DNA of 64,000 nt. Origin: Darksidea phi (Eukaryota > Ascomycota > Dothideomycetes > Pleosporales > Lentitheciaceae). The position numbers and the translations under genes were made by a program. The notes below the pieces were generated by a model that made no database searches, had not been told where the DNA came from, and saw only the letters and a list, made by a program, of their open reading frames with translations. This document shows, piece after piece, positions 24,496 through 35,819 of the stretch; position 1 is the first letter of the stretch; every line of letters starts with the position of its first letter. The stretch lies in contig JASJFT010000006.1 of assembly GCA_030770425.1 (NCBI GenBank), positions 186,001-250,000 of the forward strand, in the 5' to 3' direction.

Positions 24496-26021
24496 ATGCG
24501 ACGCATCTCAATCGATCCCCTGGGGATGACGAGCCCGAGGAGTAGTGGGGCCTTCCTTCCAGCAAAGAGGAGTGCGTGGTACATGAGAAGACCGAGACTA
24601 CTTACGACCATTTTATTCTTTCTGGGGTTTTACGTGTGGTTGAACTTTGGGGGACATGCCGTGGAGATACCACGAGATTCATTCGAGTACATGAAGGATG
24701 AATCGTTGACGGATATCCTGAATTCGACACTTGGAGTACGTCTAATATCCCGCTACCCGTGTCACACCAGCTAACAGCCCCAAAGTTCCAAAAGATCTTC
24801 GTCCTAAACCTTCCCTTTCGAACCGATCGCCGCGATGCCATGACGCTGTCAGCAGCGACTAGCAACATTAAGCTAGAGTTCGTCAGCGGAGTGACCGGCG
24901 AAAGCATTCGGCAAAGCGCATATCCGCCACCTTCGGAGAACATCAAGCTCCTCCCAGGCATACGAGGAAGTTGGAGGACTCATATGAATGCACTTCAGAG
25001 GTAGTCCTGTGTTTCCCTCCCAATGTTCCGGGTCCAAGACTGATAATGGTACAGAATCGTCGAACAAAACCTAACCTCGGCCCTTATCCTTGAAGACGAC
25101 GTCGATTGGGACATCCGCGTCCGCCAAAACCTCCAACGCTTCGCCCTAGCCTCTCGCTTTTTGTCCGAAAACAAGGAGACTCTCTCCTCTTCACCACAAT
25201 ACAAGATTGATACCCGGCCAAATACCGAAACGCCAGATACAACCTTCCACATCCTCAGCGACAATGGCATAACCACCCACCTTCCGTCTTTACCACTCTC
25301 TTCTATATACCAAAAGACACGCCTTCCTCAGCATCAAACAAGCGGCCTAACATCACCCTACGGTGATCCCGCAGAATGGGACGTCCTCTGGATCGGCCAC
25401 TGCGGTGCTGGCTTCCCTCGCTACTCAAATGACCACAAGAAGACCCCTGTAACGGCGGCAAACGTGCTCCTCACGCATGCAAACGACGACACCGTACCTG
25501 CGGGCAGGCATCTTAAAGCCCACCCCTTCCAGGATAAGCTTGACCCGCTAGCGGACGCTTATCCACCCCACACGCGCATCTTCCACCGAGCCTCTGGTGG
25601 CGAACTCTGCACCGTAGCCTACGCAGTAAGCCAACGCGGCGCCCGCCGTCTGCTCCATCAATTCGGCTTGAAAGCCTGGAACGGCATCTTCGATTCCGAA
25701 CTCGGGCGGTGGTGCGCGATGGAAGACCCAGATATGGGTCCCTCATCTCCCAAAACGGACACTCAGGCACCACTCAGGAAGAGCAAGACGAAGGGAAAGG
25801 GGAGGGAGAGGGTGTGCTTGACGACCCAGCCGCCAATCTTTGCGCACCACCATCCGATGGAGGGCGAGAGCGATATCGGAGGGTTGGGAGGCGGGTATGC
25901 GAGGAAGTTTGAGACGAAGTATTTAAGGCTGAGTGTTCGGATGAATTTGGAGAGGATTGTGCAGGGGCTGAGGACTATTGTGGACCAATGGCCGGATGAG
26001 GGTGAGCATGTTATTCCTTAG
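24496..26021 (+). CDS. Glycosyltransferase family 25 (LPS-type) type II membrane protein
   Basis: Probable Golgi/ER glycosyltransferase of about 473 aa in three exons: 24496-24735, 24786-25000 and 25055-26021. A short basic cytosolic tail is followed by one membrane segment at about residues 35-51 (LLTTILFFLGFYVWLNF). The catalytic region begins with the GT25 signature IFVLNLPFRTDRR. It continues through SGVTGE and RGSWRTHMNALQR, and an acidic metal-binding EDDVDWD follows just after the second splice. Later landmarks are DVLWIGHCG and AYAVSQRGARRLL. The donor, acceptor sugar and natural substrate cannot be told from sequence. A fourth exon is possible: a GTGAGC donor at 26002, a CTAAC branch and a TTTTAG acceptor at 26052 would replace the last residues GEHVIP by EKAL and move the stop to 26066. 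Confidence 0.88.
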
Positions 26022-27980
26022 CTAACAAGCATCATGGACTCTGGCGTTTTAGAAAAGGCATTGTGATATAAGTACGTCTTCGAACCTTACAGAGGAAAGT
26101 CACTTCGTTTCGTCCTTCTCTTGATGCGTTGCTTTTTTGTCTACCGCTTTGACGGCTTAAAATGCGGGGAACACTACGGTTCCTCTATGAAGGGGCAAAC
26201 AGTAATCATACCCGTATGGTGTGCACTTGAAATATATCCTAATGATGGTCCTAAACCCTCCACGCGTCCTCAGCTTCTCGCATACCCGGGTCACGCTCTC
26301 TAAAAGTATCCTAATTAACCTGTACAAACTCCTCTTTGTTCAACGATTGGTTCGTTAGAATGCGTAACCCCAATTCCCTGCGCTTAGCTCAGTTCCATTG
26401 ACGGCGATAAACGAGGCGAACTTACTGGTAGGTAACCAGCGGCATAGTCTCTTTTTTAAGCATAGAACTGAGCTGGCGTCGTAGCGTACGCATAGCGGAC
26501 AGCCTCTCGCCTTCATGGAGACTACACGCTGTGTATACTGGGCAAAGTAATTGTTTCTGTCATGGTCTTCGTTTGCTGATTTGTCGACTTCTGAGGCGGT
26601 GGGGAGGATATTCCATGAGTTGGAGCCGATGGCTAGCATGACCTAGGGGTCGCTCGGTACTCGTCCCTTCGCGCGCTGTTTGCGGTGGATAGGGTACGGC
26701 AAGTGGTACCGACAGAATAATTCGAAGATGAACCTACGTCGAACGATTTCTCTGGTTCCACGGTCTCCTTTCTAAGCCCACCCTAGAAATCTGTCCAAGC
26801 TGCACAGTCAGCGTCGATGGCATATACCACAGAAGCTAGAGAAAATTGAGAGGAGTATGAGGTAGTTCAAAGAAACTGTTTTCGTAGGATTGGAAGTGGC
26901 GAGCAAGACCTTCAGGCATATAAGAATAGGTCCTTGTGGACTGTCGCGTATCGAAATTGGGTGTAGCATGAAGAGAGTACGTCGTTAAGGGGGATGGGAT
27001 CATATCGATAACATCACGAGGTTGCAGTGATGCACCAATGTTGGTGGAGATTCCAGTCACCCATTTGATGTCGCCGGTAGGGCTGGATCTAGAACTCTTA
27101 AAGGATTGACGATATCAACCTAGCTTATTCAATATGGGGAGGCGAAGCCTGAATGTACCGGAGCCGCTACGTTGCTATCAACTAGAAGGCGAATAAAGGA
27201 GCCACATTGAATCTTCAATGACGGAGAAATGGGCGCGCATGAGAAGCCAAGCAATAGCATGGAGCATCATTGTTCATCCATCCACCTACTTGTGCCGGAG
27301 ACTATCTCGTCTGTTGTGTAACTGTACCGTTCGTTGACAGCCTTGTAGTGCGTGACGTGTCAGAAACAAAGGAAAGGGTAACCCAGCCATGTTAGATTTG
27401 CGGTTGACGATGTTAACGATGTACCGATCGAAGGCACGGCTAACCTTCCCCTCCATCTTTTAGGCGTGCACTTGGCCTCAACAATATGTCATTGTACCAG
27501 GATGATTTCACCCATGATCGCTCATAGACACAACTTCTTCCACCAAATACGTCCCGTCCTTAACCTTGATAACAGCGTTACTCCGCGTAAGCTGCTGACA
27601 AGGCTAGAAGAGACCAACATCGGACCTTCAGGGCGTGGGGCGAGTGCCAATGAAGCGCTCAAGCCGCCTACTCAAAGATTTCAAACCTCACCCGGAATTG
27701 TGTGCGTCGTGGGGGTTTCGGGGTGACCGTAGTGTGTACTGGCGCCATTATGGAGGGAAAAAAAAAAAAAAAAAAAAGCACCACCACTCTCCCTGCACTT
27801 TGTTTCAGACCCACCCGCTTCTGTCTCTGCCCGAGACAAGTCGTGGAGAATTCACACGTCAGGCAACCTCCGACCCCGCTTCCTCCGACTCATGATCCCG
27901 TCTCGGCCCAGTCGCCCCCAGCGACACCCTGCTCGCGGATACGAGCCATCAAACTTAAATTCAAGCCATAACTAAACAAC
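26022..27980. other. Gene-free region downstream of the glycosyltransferase
   Basis: No gene is supported. Two minus-strand frames (27060-26836, 74 codons; 26639-26355, 94 codons) have ordinary amino-acid composition and could be remnants of a broken gene, but I recognise neither and cannot join them. A run of 20 A lies at 27758-27777. Confidence 0.45.
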
Positions 27981-28283
27981 CCCGACATTTTGGGACTTGT
28001 CAACGCGCAGATCAATAGGCAATATATTCTTGTCAAAACTCTATCATATTCCAAGGAAATGCATCAGAACTTTGTTATTTTTGGTGAGAAAGCCTTCAGT
28101 AATAACGAAGTCTGCTTTATTTCTGATAAATTTCTTTGATTCGATAGAGTTTTGGTGGACGAAGAGGGCGAGCAATAATCTCGATAGGTGATGAAGAGAA
28201 GCTGAAACAACACTAATAATTAGCTTGTTGACTTGTGTTATTGCTTACTTGACCCGCGCGTTAACAAGTCCCGACACTTTGGG
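27981..28283. mobile_element. 303-bp foldback/MITE-like element with terminal inverted repeats
   Basis: The ends 27981-28008 and 28256-28283 are inverted copies matching at 22 of 28 positions, including blocks of 9 (GGGACTTGT) and 7 (AACGCGC). Inside lies a second, longer foldback. AAAACTCTATC (28035-28045) pairs perfectly with GATAGAGTTTT (28143-28153). AAGGAAATGCATCAG (28053-28067) pairs with 28123-28137 at 12 of 15 positions. AACTTTGTTATT (28068-28079) pairs with 28101-28111 almost completely. The element is AT-rich, has no coding capacity and sits in a gene-free region. A miniature inverted-repeat transposable element is the simplest reading. A hairpin small-RNA precursor is the alternative. 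I see no clear target-site duplication. Confidence 0.5.
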
Positions 28284-29680
28284 TAAAAGTGGTTTGATCG
28301 TTCCTTACCCAACACAATGTAGCAGGATGACGACTTCGCACTAAGAGGAATAACGTAGTGATCGACACCGACGGTTATCCCGGGCCTTGCCTATCGGCTA
28401 GGATGGCGCTTGAAAGGTTAACTCGCGCTGCCTTTTGCGGAATGCGCAACGTTCAGCGGATTACGAGCGCGGGCGAGGAATAACGCGTTGGTCTTGCCGG
28501 GGGGGATACGGGAGTGAATAATGGGATGAGGGGCTAAGAGCCAAAGAACGAGTGCGAAAAAATGAGATATACTAAAACGGACGGATGCAGAGAAGGATGT
28601 GGGCATGGATGACTGTATTTGTACAATGTGTTCTCGTATTCTAATATTTGCTAGTTGATTAGATACGTGCTGTGCATTTTGTGTTGCACGAGAGCCTACT
28701 CGAATCTCCGCAAATTCCAACTCAACGGTGACCTTTGCACATAAAGACGTCCGCGCCGTCCAACAGAACAGCATCAGGAGGCATAGCCTCCCACCACCCA
28801 TTTTTTAGCCAATCTGAATAGTAGATCTGTACTCTGAACAACCTCGTCCATTATCAACACCCCTGCCCGAACCAGCACGCACACCCTGAATCATGAATGG
28901 AATCACCTGCACCAACCCTAGTGCATGTAATCGACAGTGGTAGCGACCAAAATGCCTCAGCACTGAGTCGTGCCGTCAAATTCCCCAAAGTCTCCACAGC
29001 TGTACAAATTCCCGGAGAAAAAAAGAATATGGTTTGCATAGACCCTTCACCCGTTGGTCTCGACGTTACTGACAATCTCCGCCTTACGTGATTCATGGCA
29101 AGTTTATTGCACTAAACAAGGCTTTGTGGAGATGGGTCGAAGAAATGAAGGCGAGACCTGTGAATTTTGCGATTAGTGGAAAGACCTTGTACACTTTGCA
29201 ACGTAGGGAGCACCCAGGCAACTCCAGACGCCCTTCCCGTCCCTCCAAACCGGCTCGTTTAGAAACCGAGAGAGGGACTTTAACTGAGAAAGAAGATCCT
29301 GCCCACGAACATCACGTCCTGAGTGCGACTGTTGCCGAGAAGCGGGAAGAAGCAATTATGTAACGGTGATAGTGGCGGGGTATGCGACAGGGGGCAAGCA
29401 ATTCTGAAACTGATGTTGGGAGTAAGCCAAGAAGGAGGCTATGAAGCAACCCGGGGTATGCTAAGAATAAAAGCTGGGTTAAGCAATGAGTTGTTCTGCT
29501 ATTAACGTGTGGCCCGAGTGAAGCGACGGCATTGACTTCCAAATATGCCGCTGGCGGGTTGTGGATCCCACCGTCAAGGGCAGTGACTCGTGGTAAACGT
29601 CATAACAAGCCTCCTGGTGGCGTAGCAGGGGCCCATGATAATATAATACATTTATTGGAAGGGTAAGTCTCGCTACCTGC
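28284..29680. other. Gene-free region between the foldback element and BCD1
   Basis: No gene is supported. Two adjoining plus frames (28897-29091 and 29088-29363, 64 and 91 codons) have plausible composition, but no family is recognisable and no clean junction joins them. They may be fragments of an old gene. Confidence 0.4.
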
Positions 29681-31047
29681 TCACATCCCTGCCCCAAGGT
29701 CCTGCTTCAGAACATCGAGAATCGCATTGCTATCGATCTCCGTGGCGGCGTTGTTGTCGTCATCCGAGGCTTTCAGCGCGTGTAACGTTTCGGGGCTGAT
29801 GTCTTTCATGAGGTCTTCGAATTCTTTTTGCTGCTCGCCTTCTTCAACCAGGTACTCTTTCTCTAACATGAAGTCTTCTGAGGGAGGCTGGTTTGGTACT
29901 GGGAAGGCGTAGATAGTGGGAAATTCGAGGACTGTGCGGCCGCGGAGACAATCGGCGAGGGTGTCGTTCGTAGCTAACGGGATGAGTACTTGGCGACTCG
30001 AGCTAGTACGTGGTCTTAAGAGGAAGAAAGAGTACAGTTGAGGTACGGGTTCGGGCTCTGCGACATTGACATGAGAGCTTGCGTAATCAGAGGTGTCCAC
30101 CTTGATGTTGTCATTGTAATGAGTCGCACTTGCTGTGGCATCGTCTTGTCCTGGGTCTGGTCGCCTGGGAGTTGCAGGCTTTTGGTTCTCATTCTCCACT
30201 TCGACTCTTGACTCTTCCTTGTCGGCCAAGGGAGGTATCGAGGCATCTTGATCAGCTGTCGACTCGGGAGCCGCGCGCTTTCGTGCGGCCCTTTTCAGCC
30301 TTCGGCTAGTTATACCTTTTCCCGATGCCCTGAAAGGTTGGACCTGTAGCAAAGGCAAGGCAGAAGAGCTTTCGGTAAGGATGCGAGTCTTGTCTTCCCG
30401 AATCCACTCAACCGTCCATACGATATTTCCTGTCCTGGACTAGTTAGACACTCGCATGACGGCCAGGAAGGAAGTCCTACTTTCCAGGGCGAGTCTTGTT
30501 GACTTTCTGTCTGCTTAATCCCTTTGGGGCTCGAAGGACGGTGACACCGGCAGTGGCGAGGTGCTGATCAGTGATCTTGCGAACAGGTGCATCCTTTTGG
30601 AGAGCCGATGCATTGCCGAGAAGTCTACTGTCGACGTGTCTTTCCGCTCTTTCTAGCTCGCGCTCAACGCTCGTTAGATAGTTGAAGTCGTGATCAATGC
30701 CTGCTGGGGTGGCTAGCTGGGATTTTTTGACATATTTGGTGGGGTCCCGTTTGCCGGTACATTGTGCCCACTGCTGGTGACGCTTGTAGCATGGTAGCGA
30801 GCAAGTCCGCGCAGCACAACCTGGGCACCGATACTTGGATTTGTTGGAGTTGCTGCGATTCGTCAGTGCTGATTATATGTCTGATGTGTATTTCCACCTG
30901 TGGAAGGTGCGGGTGATGCTGGCATAGAGTCCCGGACAGTATGAAGGATAGTTCCAAGACGCCTCGAAGTCGGACACCGGCATCCGGATTGCATAGTGAT
31001 ACCCACCAGATGCTGCATAGGTCGCTTAACAGCGCATCGTCAGCCAT
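29681..31047 (-). CDS. BCD1: Box C/D snoRNA protein BCD1 (HIT zinc finger)
   Basis: Assembly factor for box C/D snoRNPs, acting in the nucleus. It is about 388 aa in three exons: 31047-31007, 30852-30481 and 30434-29681. Splicing exon 1 to exon 2 rebuilds a complete HIT zinc finger: Cys11, Cys14, Cys23, Cys26, Cys31, Cys35, His39 and Cys45 (CSIC...CPGC...CSLPCYKRH...C). The second Cys codon is made across the junction, which makes this splice very likely. After the finger come the conserved DFNYLTSVERELERA helix and a third-exon start TGNIVWTVEWI, both typical of BCD1. The middle is a low-complexity acidic insert and the C-terminus is an acidic helix. Intron 1 is long for this window (154 nt). 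Confidence 0.93.
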
Positions 31048-32952
31048 TCTCTGCGTGCTTGCAGATCGAGGTCGGGAGGTTCCGCGCCTGACAGCCAGGG
31101 AGTTTGCTGCAGGTTCTAAAAGAGGATTGGGCGTGTGGCAGTCGCGGACGGACGGACGGACGGACGGGTAACCGGCGATGCAGATCCCAGCGTTGAACCG
31201 TTGGTTATACGGGGTACGCGTAGTCGTATCGCAATAGCTGTCTCTGCTCTGGGAGTGGTAGTTCCTGGGTTGGTGGGTCAGAGTTTGGACATGGCTTGGC
31301 GGTGGTTGTGGCTGGACATCGGAACATTAATTCCTCAACCCAATACGCCCTGCAGCGGTCCATTCACCGGCCACCCACTCGGGCTACACGCCGCATGGTT
31401 CGACTGGACGACTCTGCAGGTATAAACTTTGGGTGCAACCACGATGACGCTGCAGCTAGCTGATACAAGATGAGCTCCATGTTAGTCTGCGTCCATTCAC
31501 GACCTCGACGGCCTCCCACGCACCGCCGTGGAGCCGTCTTTTGGTATCCTCAAGGGTCCTCTTAGAGCGATCGGCGCGTCTATCCGTCTCTCTCACCCCC
31601 CTCGAGATGGAAATGCGCCAGTACGGTGCTGCTGTGGCGAGGCCGGACTGCGGCTGAGCCGTGCCAACGCTGCAACATGATCCCGCCCACTAGGAACATC
31701 CACGTGATGATCAGGCAGGAGATTTCCCCATGAGGGGAGCACCTCCGTTCATTCGTCCAGACAAAGCAACGAGCCCGGAGGTTTCAGCGTCCTCCCCCAG
31801 CTTGCTTCCTGGAAGCTCCGATCGAAGGACGCCGCACTCTCCGACCACATGCGGCGAGGCAGAAGCTGCATGGCGACGACGGGACGTCGAACTCGCGCAC
31901 CAGAGGAGACAGCAAGAGACCAAGCATGTGCCCGAGGGGAACAGCAATTGATCACCACGGCCAGCGGGAAAAAAGATTCGGCGCTGCGTGTTCCAAGTGC
32001 TGCGCAGGGGGGCCCACTTGCCGGATCAGTGCGGCGGGCAGCCATTCGCGGAAGGTCTGCAATGCGTGGGAATCGCCCGTGCATGTGCATGTACATCCCG
32101 CGACATGCAGACGGCCTCGCGCTATGCACAGGAACAGCTCACCTCGACGACTTGTGGATGCAACTGATTCAAAACGACCCCAAAGCGTTCCTAGGCATAG
32201 CCGACGCTATTGCCACCACCATCCGCGGGGCCCGGACATGGTTGCGGGTGCACTCGCTGACTTGCGCTGGCCGACTGCACGACTCGTAGTACCAAAGCTA
32301 CGGCTGCTGGAAGACGGCATCACGTACAGACGTCGCTGTCCCCGGCCGTCACACCCTCGGGCTGCCGCTCCCTTCACCGCACGCTGGTGTTTGCTTTTGA
32401 TTGCTGCCCGTTGTCCTCGCCGGGCGTCCGAGGCGTGAACCGCCGTTATTTGCACACGGGGGCATAAAGTCGCATCGCTCTCGATGGCGCACGTTCCTGG
32501 CGCCGGCGTCGAAGCCCCTGACTGCGCCGTGCAGCAGCTCTGCCCGGCCACAGAGCCCTGCTCGCGCGCGCATTGGCAGGAAACAGCCCTCATTTCCCTG
32601 TGCAACCGAGCATTGGATGAAGCCCACCCTGGATGCTCCCCGGTCCGAGCTTCGCCATCGCGCGCGGCCGCATCTCCCCAAAAGTCGCCAGCCCGCCCTC
32701 GAATGCTCCCTCTCCCTTGCTGCCGTACTCCTCACTGCTGTCCCGCAGCAAGGCCGTCTCAGAGCCCCCAATTGACCGAGTGCGTTTCGTACTTGCAAGC
32801 TCTGGCGTCTGCGCCCGCCTAATCCCCTATACCATCTCTAATGCCCACCCTTCTATCATAGGTCCTCTCCTGATTCCCTGCCTCTCCCATAAAGTCCCTG
32901 TCCAACACCTCACACGGCCAATTGGCTAGCAAGAATCCGAGTTCGTTCCGCA
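31048..32952. other. BCD1 promoter and 5' region of the DENN gene
   Basis: This 1.9-kb gap between two divergent genes is GC-rich in its second half. Open frames on both strands around 31.7-32.8 kb are long because of base composition and have no family features. A CGGA tandem run lies at 31145-31168. Confidence 0.5.
31145..31168. repeat. CGGA tetranucleotide microsatellite
   Basis: Five and a half uninterrupted copies of CGGA lie about 100 bp upstream of the BCD1 start codon, on the promoter side. Confidence 0.75.
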
Positions 32953-35819
32953 ATGGCACCGTCTCTGAGCCTGCGTCCACGGACGGGCGAGCGTCCCCCA
33001 ACGAGGGATCAGAGAGAAAGAGAAGCCGACCACAGTCTCATCATCCCCAGTCGAACTTCGTCCCTTCACTCGAGAATCACCCAGCCGCTTCCGTCGACAT
33101 TGAATGTCAGACAGGGTGCAAGGAGCCCCAAGACCTTGACCCACGCGTATATGGTATGCGGCGTTGGAAGGGAACCGTCACAATGGGTCAAGGCCCCCGC
33201 ACCCAGCCAGGGCAAGATTGGACACATGAAGGGTGCGGTTGGCACTTTCTGGCTTCCGGAGATCCTAGGAAGCAGCCCGAGGCTGGAGCAAGACAATGAG
33301 ATTGCGAGGTCTCTGCATGCCGCGATGCGGGTAGGTTTGCGTTTTGGCAGAGGTGGAGTTGCTGGCTAACCAAGCTTCACAGGCATGTTTCCCTCACGAT
33401 GTCGAGATCTGCACAGGGAGGACGCAGCCGCACTGTGTGCACCACTCCTTTGTCCTTCAGCAGGATTCCTCTCACACGCTCTATGGCATTGCTCTCCGCG
33501 TATGGTCTCGCGCCGACGAGAAGAGGGCCGAGACGATTCGCGACCTGCGCAAGCGAATCGAGCCCGACTTCTTCGACAATGCAGATGAGACCTACTGGAT
33601 CCCGTACTGTCTAAGCTTTCTCTCGCGGTATCCCTTGTACAATCTTCTCGGTGACTACCTGCGTGGCATGTGGATCCACTGGAACAAGGCCACTAATCTG
33701 TTTCACGCCGAGGAGGTGTCGCGCATCCTGAGCTTCCCCGCTCCCCGACTCAACGACTTGGTTCGGATCGATATGAAGGATTACGCCTTGTGTTACCAAT
33801 TCCCCTCGTCGCCCACTGGTTTTCAGAACTTCGCCATGTGGCCGCTGTTCACATGTCTCTCCATCCCCAACATTGTCGGTGTGCTCGAGGCTGCCGTTTC
33901 ACCCACCCGCCGAATCATCTTTACCAGCCATTACCCCGCGATGCTCACCGTTGCGGCCGAGACAATACGCTTTTGCGTGAGGGTGTACGAGTGGAGCGGT
34001 CTGTATGTGCCTGTCGTCCATGCCCGTCATGTCAAGGATCTGGTACAAGAGCCGGGTCCATACATTCTTGGTGTAACGTCGGAATGCCGCTCACTCTTCA
34101 CCGCCCCAACCGACGCCCTCGTGGTTGACTTGGACCGGAACTTTGTCCTCACATCAAGCCCGCCAAACGCATTCACGGCCGGCCAACGGACGAAGATGAT
34201 CACTCGCCTTACCCAGGCTCTCAATGGTGAGGTGGCACCTACTGGTGTTCCACAACATCTGCGATCCGCATATGGAGGCGGCAAGCTCATCCCCGCTGGT
34301 CAAATCATCGTGATGCGCGGCGAAGTCGAAAGTATCCAGGATCCAGACTGGTGGAACCAAGATTCTGTCATGACGGTCATGGATCACGTTTGCGAGAAAT
34401 TGGTACGTCCTCAGCCCCTGCATCAGGCTCGTATTGGCGGCTAACACTGTACCACAGGGACGTAACACCGGCGTGAAAGCTATCTTTGGAGGTTCCGTTA
34501 AGAAGCCTCTGATGACCAAGGTCTCAATGCGCCATCTCAACGAGATTGTGCGTGAGCGCAACCAATACTCCCGCGATGCACAAGAGGCTTGGCAAGATTT
34601 CATCAACCTCAAAGGCCGCATGGACACCGAGCTCTCCAAGGTCACCAAAAGGAACAACTTCCTCGTTGAGGAGCTCGAGAGCTGGAAGCAGCAGTTCCTC
34701 AAGTTCCAAACTTTCGCTGAACAGCTTACGAAGGAGACCCAGGAGCTCAAGGTCAAGATTGAGAACCACAAGCGCGAGAACCGCCGCCTCACTGGTCTCA
34801 TTGACCAGCAAAAGGATGATGCTGCTCGTCTCACCGTCCGTCTTTCCGGTACTGAGAAGCAGCGTGACGATGCCCTTGAGGCTCTCGTCCTCCAGCAAGA
34901 AATTGCGGAGGAGCTCGAACGCGAGCGTAAGAGGAATAAGAAAGAGCTTGCCGCTCTGCAGCACACAAACCATGGTCTCCTGCGCCAACGCGACGAGACT
35001 CAGCGCGTCGTGCTCCACCTCCGCGCTCTCATCGAAGGCCAGACCCACCACATGGAGCACATCGTCAAGTCTTTAAACAACCCTGAAATGGGCCAGTATC
35101 TAGAGGAGGGCTTCGAAGACGTCCCTGAAGAGGAGGAAGAGGATCTCGACGAAGCCTCTGCCAAAGGCAAGCATTCTGTAGAGGTTGGCTCGATCCGTGG
35201 CATGAACGAGCGCAACGTCGACTCTCGCGCCAGCACCGTCACCGACAAACATCTCGATGGTGAGGACGTCTCACCAGACATGGAGCAGCGCTTACTCAAA
35301 AGTCCAGGGAACCGCAATTCCAAGCGGTACTCTACGCTCTCCATGGTCGATGTCGCTGACCGCCATCTGCGTGATAAGACGGACGCTATTGCGTACATTA
35401 TCCGAAACATCTCAGAGCAGTGCGCTGCTGCCGTTGAGGGTCTGCAACTCGCTCAACAAGCGGATACCGAGGATGATGCTCGTAGTGAGCGTCGCTTGAG
35501 CGCGAGCGTGGATGGGCGTGCGCAGTCTACGCAAGGTAGCGACTATGGTGACGAGGACATGCTACGTCCTGGACGCGGCTCCAGCATCCCGCCTACCCCG
35601 GATCTATCAAACCGATCGAGCACGTCGATGTCCATGGCAAGTGCCTCCACCACGCCCGATAGACACAGTCTTCAGCAAAGGGCCCATGACGATATCCCTG
35701 ATGTGCCGACGCGCATCCTGGAGCACGACGAAGAGCATCTCGAGGACGATATGCACGAAGTGCCCATCTCCAAGTATGCCACACCTCTTTCGCGACCGGG
35801 CACGCGGGTTGTACACTAG
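32953..35819 (+). CDS. DENN-domain protein with C-terminal coiled coil
   Basis: Probable Rab guanine-nucleotide exchange factor or regulator of membrane traffic. As drawn it is 919 aa in three exons: 32953-33330, 33383-34402 and 34458-35819. The uDENN part contains KGAVGTFWLPEILG and continues across the first splice into HHSFVLQQDSSHTLYGIAL. The cDENN core follows (WPLFTCLSIPNIVGVLEAAV, then RRIIFTSHYPAMLTVAAE and EPGPYILGVTSEC). Exon 3 begins GRNTGVKAIFGG and is mostly coiled coil to about residue 690, then an acidic patch and a disordered tail. The 5' end is uncertain. The frame used here (ATG at 32953) is open, but a different frame over 32922-33146 reads more like protein (SNFVPSLENHPAASVD) and could be spliced in by a 46-nt intron 33147-33192. 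The specific Rab is unknown. Confidence 0.82.

Noticed and set aside
27758..27777. Run of 20 A as a possible retroposon tail
   Set aside because: No reverse-transcriptase or processed gene sequence and no target duplication were seen next to it, so a simple homopolymer is enough.
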